Shown here piece by piece: positions 35,310-45,059 of a stretch of DNA of 64,000 nt. The first letter of the stretch is position 1. Each line of letters starts with the position of its first letter. The stretch is from Neocallimastix lanati (nom. inval.). Lineage: Eukaryota; Neocallimastigomycota; Neocallimastigomycetes; Neocallimastigales; Neocallimastigaceae. The stretch is from assembly GCA_016946835.1 (NCBI GenBank), contig JACVTC010000061.1, positions 124,001 to 188,000 of the forward strand. The letters are read 5' to 3'. Below the pieces are notes generated by a model. The model made no database searches and was not told the origin of the DNA. It saw nothing but the letters and a program-made list of their open reading frames with translations. The position numbers and the translations under genes are program-made.

Positions 35310-37080
35310 ACCTCCTTATGGATTAGGGTTTGAATTGTCTATCTGAAAGAAATTATGGTCTTCTCCTTCAGAGGCATTGGCCCTGCTAGCCTGTCTTACT
35401 GCATTTTCAGCGTTGACGCTCCTGGTTAGTTTGCGCTTATACTTTCGGAATAGTAACCCTTGCTGAGTACTAGCCCGAGGCATAATTTCTGTAAAGAGTG
35501 CCGCAGATCGCACCAAGAATGGCGTTTTTTGATTAATCACCAGAAATGATTTGGTTCTTAAACAAAATATTCCATTCCTTTTTATAATTTAAATCTATTA
35601 TATCTACATCCCTTTCACCAAGAAAAAAGTCGTATAATCGGTACCACGTCACATAAATACTTACACACTCATTATTCAGAAAATTACTTAAATTACCACG
35701 ATTTTCACCAATTGAATTATTCACTAAATTAGAAGTAACGATATTATAATTTTCACTATTACTAATATTAATAATTCTATTTTCACTATCACTATTTCTA
35801 CTATTATTAATAATATTATTTCTATTGTTAATATTATTAATATTATATACTTCGTTAATACTATCAGAATCAGAACTTAGTTCTATATTATTCATATCTG
35901 TGATAACGGTGTCTACATTACTATTAGATATTGGACAATATTTAGAAATAATATAAAATATTTCATAAAGAATTTCAATATCCTTAAAATATTTCATTCG
36001 AAATTCCCGAAAAAGATAGCATTTAGAAAACCAATGTTCCAATCGAGGATTACTATTTTTTCTATAACAACAAGGACACCTTTCAGGACAGTAGTCTTCT
36101 TCAATCATTTTGGCGGCTTTGGCAACACGAGCATCGAATTTATATCCACATCTGGCACGAAGTACTCATCGAAAACCAATGCTAAGTTCAGGATATTTAT
36201 AATTTAGCTTAAGATACTCTCTGGTTTTCTCAAAATTATTATTCTTATAAGCCTTAGCTTTGATTGATTTTCCTGCCATATCTCTATCCCAGTAAAAGTT
36301 TAAAATAGCTTTTTTTATTGGAAATTTATCTAATTTGTCAGCTAAAATTTTACTTTCTTTATCTCATGCATGACATCTACAACGAGATATATCTCTAAGT
36401 AAATCAGAGATAACACATTTCGAGTTTTTCCTTTTTTTAAAACACCTTACCTGAGCAATCGCACATTTCGCTGAAAGAGGAGGAACGTTAAGTTCTTTAG
36501 AAACACAATAAAGGGAAGTAAAGCCATTCCCTTTAGAAAATCCTTCAATCCAGTATAATCCTGAATTAACTAGTGTCTGTGTACTTCTCGTTCTATCTTT
36601 GTTAGATCCAAGTAGAGGTGCATAATATGAAATTTGTCCAATTACTATAGCTGAAAATAACATTCTTTTATAAGGGATAGGAATATGAGGATTTTTAAGA
36701 AATCCTTTAATGGAATAAAGTGCATTTCTAACTTTATTATTCATTCTCTGTATGATCAGTTTCAATTCTAAATCATTTGAAAATGATTTACAATTCGCTT
36801 TAGGTAACTCTTGGTTTGAAAGATAAAAGGTAGGATTACTATTATAAAGAAATCTAGAAACTTCCCCTCGTACTACTAGATTGGCACATTTATTGATACA
36901 AAATTACATTTCATTATTTCTAGCCCATTTACTGGCAAACTTTAACAATTTCTTAAGTGGGGATCTTGTTGGAGCACATAACACAATGCCATCTGAAAAA
37001 GACCTCCGCAACGACGTTTATCACCAATAGAGATGCCATATTTATTACAATTATATATCTTTTCTTGAGACTACAGATGC
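35310..37080 (-). mobile_element. 5'-truncated, mutated LINE (non-LTR retrotransposon)
   Basis: On the minus strand, one reading frame covers the C-terminal half of a non-LTR reverse transcriptase. It starts near 37075 with NKYGISIGD, then CGGLF. A one-base deletion near 37013 follows, then ADGIVLCAPTRS, where the catalytic FADD box should be. Next come KKLLKFASKWARNNEM (stop) and VRNALYSIKGFLKNP, then ISYYAPLLGSNK and SGLYWIEGF. After that comes a stop in place of Trp at 36363, another stop in place of Trp near 36165 (GFR-stop-VLRARCGYKF), and the CCHC-like CPCC..H....C region typical of LINE C termini. The frame ends in a basic/acidic tail to 35316. Truncated at its 5' end, as LINE insertions often are. 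Not functional. Confidence 0.85.
35533..37080 (-). pseudogene. Broken reverse-transcriptase ORF of the LINE
   Basis: Pieces at 36765-36364 and 36108-35533 are the longest open parts. They are in the same frame and are separated only by stop codons, so the ORF has been broken by few mutations: one frameshift in the FADD box and three nonsense codons, two of which replace an expected Trp (TGG to TGA). The segment 36108-35533 contains a long Asn/Ser-rich insert (residues about 85-150 of that piece), unusual for the family. Confidence 0.8.
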
Positions 37081-37985
37081 TATGATAAATTTATGATTTT
37101 TATAAAATCATTTTACATTATTATTATTGTTATTAGTAAGCAGTAAATAGTACAATTTAATTATTTTTCCTTTTTTTATTTTAATTTTAATTCAGTCGAA
37201 AAGTTGTTTAAAATAATAAAAAAGAAAAAACTATTTAATAATTTTTTTTTTTTAATTTTAATTTTAATTCAATTTAAAAGTTGTTGAAAATTAATAAAAA
37301 AAAAAGTTTAAAAATAAATATATATATGTATATATTTCGTATAATATTAATAATGTAAAAAGGATTTAAAAGTATTATCTATTTTATTTATATATATAAT
37401 AAATTAAATTTAAACTTTCATATTTTAGGAAAATTGAAAATTAAGTTATTTCTATTATAATCATTATTTCTAAATTATCAATTTTATTTTAAAGACTGTT
37501 TTTTTTTTTTTTTCATAATTGTTTTTTTTCTCATAATTTTTTTTTAATGTATATTCTTTAATCTTTTAATATAAATTAATACTATTATTTCTAAGATGTA
37601 AAAATAATTTATTATTTTCTTTATATAATTGTTATTAATTATGTTTCAGTATAAAGATTACCATACTAATTTTTAGCAATCAAATAAAAATAATGATAAA
37701 TACTGATTTGCTAAATAATAAATATGAATAAACTAAAATAATAAAAATAAAATAAATAATGAATATTAAGTAATGAACTTACATAAACTATAAAAATTTA
37801 CTATCAATATAAATTTTTATTGAGAATTAATATATTCTATATTGAGAATTAATATATTCTAAAAAATTCAAAAATTTCTATAACTTTATATACTTTTTTT
37901 TTTTGGATTTAAATTTTATTATATTTTGTTTTATTTAAATTTTAAAATATTTAATATATTTTTACATCTAATACATAATAATTAA

Positions 37986-38023
<38 letters not shown>

Positions 38024-38217
38024 GAAAAATATTATGTAAATTATATATACAAAATTATAAAAACTTCAATATAAAATAAATAATCAATATAAATAAGAAT
38101 AAATATATAATTTTATATTAAAAGTATGTAAATTATTTAATAAATATTTATTAATAAATCATTTCATATTACTCCATTTTTTATATCTTTTTCAAATTTC
38201 TAACATATTTATTTAAT
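37081..38217. other. Non-coding DNA downstream of xylanase gene A
   Basis: AT-rich. A segment of about 70 bases containing TTAATTTTAATTCA, AAAAGTTGTT and AAAATAATAAAA is present twice (near 37175 and 37255), and TTGAGAATTAATATATTCTA is repeated in tandem near 37820-37860. A T run followed by an A run near 37990-38025 could form a hairpin. Confidence 0.55.
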
Positions 38218-41200
38218 TTACTGATAGGCACTCATTCCAAGACATTCTTCCATGGTAACTGAAGTGTATCCACTATTTAATAAAGTATCAATTTCAGCTT
38301 TAGCTAAGGCTAAAATACCATCAAGAGATGATCCTTCATATTTTAAGTGATTTAATGTAATAATTGGATTACCAATGGTTTGTTTAATCGCACTAACAGC
38401 ATAATCAATATCTCCTCCATTACTGTAATCCATTGGATCAACATTCCATGTGATAGCTGCAGTATAGCCAAGACCTTGAAGAGCACTCATAACAGTTTGA
38501 TTACCTCTACCAGATCCATATGGTGGACGCATGAAGGCTGGTTTCTTTCCAATAACCTTTTCAACAGCTTCGGTAATTTTATTCATTTCATCAATGATTT
38601 GATCATAACTTAATTGAGTTAAATCTTGATGAGAGAAAGTGTGAGTACCAACAATATGACCTTCACTATCCATTCTCTTAATAATTCTTGCCCATTCTGG
38701 ATCAGTACTATCCATATAGAATTTACCAAGAACAAAGAAAGTAGCCTTAACACCCTTTTCCTTTAAAAGATCTAAAATAGCATCAGCAAATTCAGTTGGA
38801 CCATCATCATAAGTCATAGCCCAATTCTTTGGATTAACACATTGAGTATAGAATTGGAATCCTGAACCCTTTGGATATTGAGATTGAGCTGGAGCTTGAG
38901 CTTGAGCTGGTTGTTGAGCTTGAATTGGTTCTTGAGCTTGAACTGGTTCTTGAGCTGGAGCTTGTTCTTGAGCTGGTGCTGGAGCAGCAGCTGGAGCTTG
39001 AGCTTGAGAATTACCAATATAAACTTTAGCATATGGGAAATCAGCGGTACCACTAGTACCTCCATTGTTACTACCTGCTTCTCCTAAAACTTTAGCTTCA
39101 TGCATAACTCCAAGTTTCATTCCAAGTTTTTCCCATTGATCAAAGTGGGCTGAAATATCAATGGTACCACAATCACGAGCTTCTTTACGAATACTGAAAT
39201 ATTGAGTGAAAGTAGTATCTCCATCAATAGAAGGTCCAGTACGAGTGTTTTTGTAAACAGTGTATTCAGCACCATCAATAACATGATCACCAAGATTAGT
39301 ATCACCAACCCATTCACCTGGACGATATTGACTGAGCCAGTTATCAACAATATAATATTCAACAAGTGGTTGTCTAGTCCAACCATAAACACCAACAAAT
39401 GAGTAATCAACATTGGCAATATTTTGTTTAACAAGTTTAAAATCAGCATACATATGACCAATTTGTTGATGAGATTGAGTAGAATCGAAAGAAAGACCAG
39501 CACGACATAAATAATCACCAGCATTCTTGAAAGAACAAGAGAAAGAACCATCAGAATAGAAAGTGGCACTATTTTCACCACTATCAGCCCAGAGTTCATA
39601 ACCTACATTACCAATGGTACTTACAGTATTACTGTAATTAGTAACACTTTCACCAGAATGACTAGCTGAACTACAGAAATCAGAGCCTGCAGCAGCAGCA
39701 ACTGGAGCTGGAGCTGGGGCTTGTTGTTGAGCTGGAGCTTGAACTTGAACTGGTTCTTGAGCTTGAACTGGTTCTTGAGCTGGAGCTTGTTCTTGAGCTG
39801 GTGCTGGAGCAGCAGCTGGAGCTTGAGCTTGAGAATTACCAATATAAACTTTAGCATATGGGAAATCAGCGGTACCACTAGTACCTCCATTGTTACTACC
39901 TGCTTCTCCTAAAACTTTAGCTTCATGCATAACTCCAAGTTTCATTCCAAGTTTTTCCCATTGATCAAAGTGTGCTGAAATATCAATGGTACCACAATCA
40001 CGAGCTTCTTTACGAATACTGAAATATTGAGTGAAAGTAGTATCTCCATCAATAGAAGGTCCAGTACGAGTGTTTTTATAAACAGTGTATTCAGCACCAT
40101 CAATAACATGATCACCAAGATTAGTATCACCAACCCATTCACCTGGACGATATTGACTGAGCCAGTTATCAACAATATAATATTCAACAAGTGGTTGTCT
40201 AGTCCAACCATAAACACCAACAAATGAGTAATCAACATTGGCAATATTTTGTTTAACAAGTTTGAAGTCAGCATACATATGACCAATTTGTTTATGAGAT
40301 TGAGTAGAATCGAAAGAAAGACCAGCACGACATAAATAATCACCAGCATTCTTGAAAGAACAAGAGAAAGAACCATCGGAATAGAAAGTGGCACTATTTT
40401 CACCACTATCAGCCCAGAGTTCATAACCTACATTTCCAATAGTGCTTACAATATTACTGTAATTAGTAACACTTTCACCAGAGTGACTAGCTGAACTACA
40501 GAAATCAGATCCAGCAGAAGCGGCAACTGGAGCTGGAGCTGGAGCTTGAGCTTGAACTGGTTCTTGAGATTGAACTGGTTCTTGAGCTGGGGCTTGTTCT
40601 TGAGCTGGTGCTGGAGCAGCAGCTGGAGCTTGAGCTTGAGAATTACCAATATAAACTTTAGCATATGGGAAATCAGCGGTACCACTAGTACCTCCATTGT
40701 TACTACCTGCTTCTCCTAAAACTTTAGCTTCATGCATAACTCCAAGTTTCATTCCAAGTTTTTCCCATTGATCAAAGTGGGCTGAAATATCAATGGTACC
40801 ACAATCACGAGCTTCTTTACGAATACTGAAATATTGAGTGAAAGTAGTATCTCCATCAATAGAAGGTCCAGTACGAGTGTTTTTATAAACAGTGTATTCA
40901 GCACCATCAATAACATGATCACCAAGATTAGTATCACCAACCCATTCACCTGGACGATATTGACTGAGCCAGTTATCAACAATATAATATTCAACAAGTG
41001 GTTGTCTGGTCCAACCATAAACACCAACAAATGAGTAATCAACATTGGCAATATTTTGTTTAACAAGTTTAAAATCAGCATACATATGACCAATTTGTTG
41101 ATGAGATTGAGTAGAATCGAAAGAAAGACCAGCACGACATAAATAATCACCAGCATTCTTGAAAGAACAAGAGAAAGAACCATCGGAATAGAAAGTGGCA

Positions 41201-41379
41201 CTATTTTCACCACTATCAGCCCAGAGTTCATAACCTACATTTCCAATAGTGCTTACAGTATTACTGTAATTGGTTACACTTTCACCAGAGTGAGAAGCTG
41301 AACTACAAAAACTTTGAGCACTGACAAGACCAGCTGCAGCAATAGATAATATACATTGAATAGTATTAAAAGATTTCAT
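38218..41379 (-). CDS. Secreted triple GH11 xylanase - CE4 deacetylase (copy A)
   Basis: 1053 residues, intronless. Signal peptide 1-21 (cut after VSA). GH11 domains at 24-247, 293-516 and 568-791. Each has the nucleophile Glu in PLVEYYIVDNW (Glu130, 399, 674) and the acid/base Glu in VLGEAG (Glu223, 492, 767). Gln/Ala/Pro/Glu/Val linkers separate the domains. The CE4 domain (about 838-1053) has TYDDGP (Asp858, Asp859), HTFSH (His913, His917), RPPYG (951-955), NVDPMD (Asp981) and a final NH (His1011), so its metal and catalytic motifs are present. The GH11 type, with RDCGTIDISAHF and MHEAKVLGEAG, is the one shared by rumen Fibrobacter and Neocallimastix xylanases, a known case of bacterial origin. 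The CE4 domain looks like fungal chitin deacetylase. Expected role: acetylxylan deacetylation and xylan cleavage outside the cell. No dockerin is seen. Confidence 0.93.
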   Translation of the reverse strand: MKSFNTIQCILSIAAAGLVSAQSFCSSASHSGESVTNYSNTVSTIGNVGYELWADSGENSATFYSDGSFSCSFKNAGDYLCRAGLSFDSTQSHQQIGHMYADFKLVKQNIANVDYSFVGVYGWTRQPLVEYYIVDNWLSQYRPGEWVGDTNLGDHVIDGAEYTVYKNTRTGPSIDGDTTFTQYFSIRKEARDCGTIDISAHFDQWEKLGMKLGVMHEAKVLGEAGSNNGGTSGTADFPYAKVYIGNSQAQAPAAAPAPAQEQAPAQEPVQSQEPVQAQAPAPAPVAASAGSDFCSSASHSGESVTNYSNIVSTIGNVGYELWADSGENSATFYSDGSFSCSFKNAGDYLCRAGLSFDSTQSHKQIGHMYADFKLVKQNIANVDYSFVGVYGWTRQPLVEYYIVDNWLSQYRPGEWVGDTNLGDHVIDGAEYTVYKNTRTGPSIDGDTTFTQYFSIRKEARDCGTIDISAHFDQWEKLGMKLGVMHEAKVLGEAGSNNGGTSGTADFPYAKVYIGNSQAQAPAAAPAPAQEQAPAQEPVQAQEPVQVQAPAQQQAPAPAPVAAAAGSDFCSSASHSGESVTNYSNTVSTIGNVGYELWADSGENSATFYSDGSFSCSFKNAGDYLCRAGLSFDSTQSHQQIGHMYADFKLVKQNIANVDYSFVGVYGWTRQPLVEYYIVDNWLSQYRPGEWVGDTNLGDHVIDGAEYTVYKNTRTGPSIDGDTTFTQYFSIRKEARDCGTIDISAHFDQWEKLGMKLGVMHEAKVLGEAGSNNGGTSGTADFPYAKVYIGNSQAQAPAAAPAPAQEQAPAQEPVQAQEPIQAQQPAQAQAPAQSQYPKGSGFQFYTQCVNPKNWAMTYDDGPTEFADAILDLLKEKGVKATFFVLGKFYMDSTDPEWARIIKRMDSEGHIVGTHTFSHQDLTQLSYDQIIDEMNKITEAVEKVIGKKPAFMRPPYGSGRGNQTVMSALQGLGYTAAITWNVDPMDYSNGGDIDYAVSAIKQTIGNPIITLNHLKYEGSSLDGILALAKAEIDTLLNSGYTSVTMEECLGMSAYQ

Positions 41380-41540
41380 TTTGTATTACCACAAATTATT
41401 TACAAATAGAATTAAAATTAAATTTACAATAAAAAGTATTTATATATATTATATATAAATATTTGTAAAATAAAAATTTTTTGCTTTCTACTAATTATTA
41501 TATTATGTAAAAAATTTATTCAACCAGTGAAAAATTATTG
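41380..41540 (-). promoter_or_regulatory. Proximal promoter of xylanase copy A
   Basis: Reading on the minus strand, TTTTTCACTGGTTGAA (41534-41519) lies about 140-157 bases before the start codon. The leader ends TTTGTGGTAATACAAA before ATG. The same 16-base element sits at the same distance before copy B, and the leader there ends TTTGTGGTATAACAAA. Confidence 0.6.
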
Positions 41541-41805
41541 AAATATTTTATAATTTTTATAAATATTTATATATAATAGTTAATTGTAATTCGAAGTAAA
41601 GATTAACAAAAAAAGTGAAATTTTACTTCTTTTATATGTTAAAAAAAAAACTCACAATACTTAAATATTAAAAGCTTTTTGTTTTGGTTTTATTAAAATT
41701 TCAATTATTAATTATTAATATAACGGTTAATTCAATATTTTATATAAAATAAAGTTTTAGATACTAATAAACTTTTTAATAAAGATTTTAGTATTTACTG
41801 GTTTT
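41541..41805. other. AT-rich upstream DNA of copy A
   Basis: No gene is seen. It contains an element AAAGATTAACAAAAAAAGTGAAATTTTACTTC that resembles the upstream DNA of copy B only loosely. Confidence 0.5.
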
Positions 41806-42289
41806 ACATTTATATATTTGCCATGTTGGTCCAGTCGGTTAGGACGATACAGGTCACTGTAGAGGGCGGGGTTCGAATCCTCGGCATGGCACCAAATAAT
41901 CGGATGAGGTTTCTATCCTGGGATATCATGAGACCACACGTGATGTCCATAAGGCTTTCCCTCAGATGATTATTTCACCCAACCCTGATACTACGCTTTG
42001 AATTGAAGCATAGACCTTGATGATTGTAAAATTTCCAATCGCCAATGATTACACCCACTAGGGAGGAGTTAATGGTTCCGTTCTGATGCTCGTGGTCATT
42101 AGAGATATATGTAGGAACGTTAGGAATGCATCTCCGGGCAGTGTGTAACGACGATTGAGAGCGGCGAAGCTGATACAGTATGCCAATAACTCATCACCTT
42201 ACAGTTAATTAATAACTGTATGGCCAAATGGGAGATGGGTACCCATATGTGCAAGTCTATGTTTTTTTTTTTTTTACATTTATATATTT
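41806..42289 (+). mobile_element. tRNA-derived SINE with target-site duplication
   Basis: The 14-base direct repeat ACATTTATATATTT flanks the element (41806-41819 and 42276-42289). The SINE itself runs 41820-42275 and ends in a T run of about 14. It is far richer in G+C than the surroundings. The head is tRNA-like with Pol III box A (around TTGGTCCAGTCGGTTAGG) and a perfect box B GGTTCGAATCC. The body of about 380 bases has no open frame. It sits in the divergent promoter region between the two xylanase genes. The duplication is intact, so insertion was recent. Confidence 0.88.
41820..41894 (+). ncRNA. tRNA-like head of the SINE, with encoded CCA
   Basis: The acceptor stem GCCATGT/GCATGGC pairs over 7 bp (one G-U). 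The D stem is GTCC/GGAC and the T arm CGGGG-TTCGAAT-CCTCG. The discriminator A is followed directly by CCA (41892-41894). The anticodon arm is not canonical: TACAG/CTGTA leaves a loop of only 4, so no anticodon can be read. It is therefore a SINE head and not a working tRNA gene. Nuclear eukaryotic tRNA genes do not normally encode CCA. Confidence 0.75.
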
Positions 42290-42676
42290 AATTTTAATTT
42301 TTTATTTATTATTATATTTTTTTTGTTTAAATCAATATAAATAATATATTACAATAAATATTACAATTATATATAATTATATACAAAATTTTTAATGTAA
42401 AAATAGAATTTGTATCAAATTATTTATTTTATTTATTTTATTATATATATATATATATTTTTTTTTTTTTGATACTTTTAAAAAAATAGTTAAATATTTT
42501 ATTTATTATTTAATTTATAAATTTTGGTATAATAGCTTTAAAATATATTATCAAATTTTAATATAAAACATTAAAAGTGAGGGAATTTTTAATTATATAT
42601 TTTATTTTGAAATTAAAATCTTTTTTAAAATAATTTTATTAAGAATTTTAAATATTTTAATTTAATGAACATAATA

Positions 42677-42717
<41 letters not shown>

Positions 42718-43307
42718 TGTTAATTATTATATGACTAGAAAGTTCCCTACGATATTTTTTATTGTCTATTAATATAAATATTAATATATACACACTTTTT
42801 CTATATAATATTTACTAAAATAAATGGACTTCTTTTCTATAATTTTTTAAATATTTTTAAATGTTTAAATAAATCAAATCTTTTCTATAATTTTTTAAAT
42901 ATTTTTAAATGTTTAAATAAATAAAATAATTATAAATACTAGAATGAATATTCTTAAATTTTAATATATATATTAATAAAAAAAATTTTTTTTTTGGTAT
43001 ACTTTTAATTTATATAATTTATATTAATAATTATTTGGAACAAACTATATTAATTATGTGTAATAATAATGATATTAATAATGATATTAATTTTTATATT
43101 AATTTTTTTTTATTTATAAATATTATTATTATTATCCCACAACAAATAAATGAATAAATAATATAAAAATAAATAAATAATATAATCATTAATTAAGTGT
43201 AAGAATATTAAAATTATATTTTTTTTCATTTTAAATTTATTAATGACAAAAAATTTATTAATTGGTAAAATAATTTATACAATTTTTATTGGTATAAATA
43301 AATTAAA

Positions 43308-43338
<31 letters not shown>

Positions 43339-44004
43339 TAAATAAAAATAAGTAATGTAATCTTAATTGGAAAAATAAATAAAAAAATATAAATATATAA
43401 ATAAATTTAAATAAAAATTATTTGTTTTATCTCATTATAATAAAATATTAAATCATTTTATGTTGAAATGATTATCATAATTAGGAACTAAATAATTATT
43501 GTAATATTTATATATTTAAATAATTTTATTTTAATATACTTCATTATTGTAATATTTATATATTAAAATAATTTTATTTTAATATACTATAAGTTTAGAG
43601 CAAAATATGACTTTTCTTTCTCTAATTTGAAGTACTATTGAATAATTATCTTAATTCATAATTGAATGTAGAAATAAACATTTTGGAGATAATAATTAAT
43701 TTATTTTTTCTTGGAATTTTTTTAATATTATGTTTATAAATTTAATATAAATCAAAATTTATATTTCGTAATGTCAACATTCTTATTTTGAGGTAATTTT
43801 TTCAAAAACAAATTTTTTTTTTTTTTTTGGTTGAAAAAAAAAGTATAATATTAATTTGTATATATATAATGTTAATCTATAGATTTATGTATGTATGGAT
43901 AATATGGATAACTTTTACTAAAAAAAAAATATTATAAATATAAATATTTATAACATATTTACTCATATATTATCTATATGCTAATAAAATAAATATCTAA
44001 ATAT

Positions 44005-44048
<44 letters not shown>

Positions 44049-44343
44049 TAATGTATTTATTAATGACAGTTTAAAATTTTAATCTGTCAATAATCGATAC
44101 AATATCTTTTTTTTTTTTTTTACAATATATAATGTTTTATTTAATTTAATTTTGAAAAACTATTGTATATTATACATATATATATTAATTGTAATATTAA
44201 TAATGAAATTAATAATGTATATATATATATTTTTTTTAAAAAAGAATAATAAATAAAATCTTAAATAAATATTTATAATATAATATAATTAATATATATT
44301 ACCTAAATTAGTTCTAATCTAACCGAATGAAATTTTATGATAT

Positions 44344-44381
<38 letters not shown>

Positions 44382-45023
44382 AAATAGGTTTTTAATATTT
44401 CATTAGAAAGAAATTTTATAATTTATTTATGTATTTTTTTTTTTAACTTTATTCCGTTTAATTAACATTAATTTTTATATTAAAATATAAAACAAGTAAA
44501 AGGGAAAAAGAAAAGAAACAAAAAACTAAAATTTAAAGAATAATTGTAATGAAGTACTTATATTTTTATATATAAATAATTTTAATTATGATATCAATTA
44601 ATTATCTGAAATCTTTATTATAAAAAATACAAGAGAATTATATAAAATATAATAATAAACAATGAATATTATATATAATGTCTATTTTTTTATTAATTTA
44701 TTTTATATAAACATAAATTAATTGTTATATAATTTATATGTACATATATTAATAATTTATATTTTATTTTCTCTTTAAAAACTTTTTATTCATTATTTTA
44801 ATATTACATTTTTCTATTATATTTAATATTATTTTCGTATACTTTTTATACTAAATATTTTCAATAGTCAATTAGTATTATAAGAATATTTTTATATATT
44901 AATTTAAAAGGGTATACCTATTAAGAAAAAAAAAAAACATTTCATTATATGAAAATAATTAATATTTTAATTTCATAAACTTTGTTTAATATATAAAAAA
45001 AAAGTTATTTTCAAATAACAGCC

Positions 45024-45059
<36 letters not shown>

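Noticed and set aside
38814-39065. Many open frames antisense to or out of frame with the GH11 repeats (also at 39117-41231 and 48348-50879)
   Set aside because: They recur with the repeat unit and are shadows of the real frame. Their Leu/Asn-rich composition is what frame-shifted GH11 and linker DNA gives.
41820-41894. Functional nuclear tRNA gene
   Set aside because: The anticodon arm cannot form a 5-bp stem with a 7-base loop, CCA is encoded, and the segment is the head of a 456-base element with a target duplication and T tail, so it is a SINE head.
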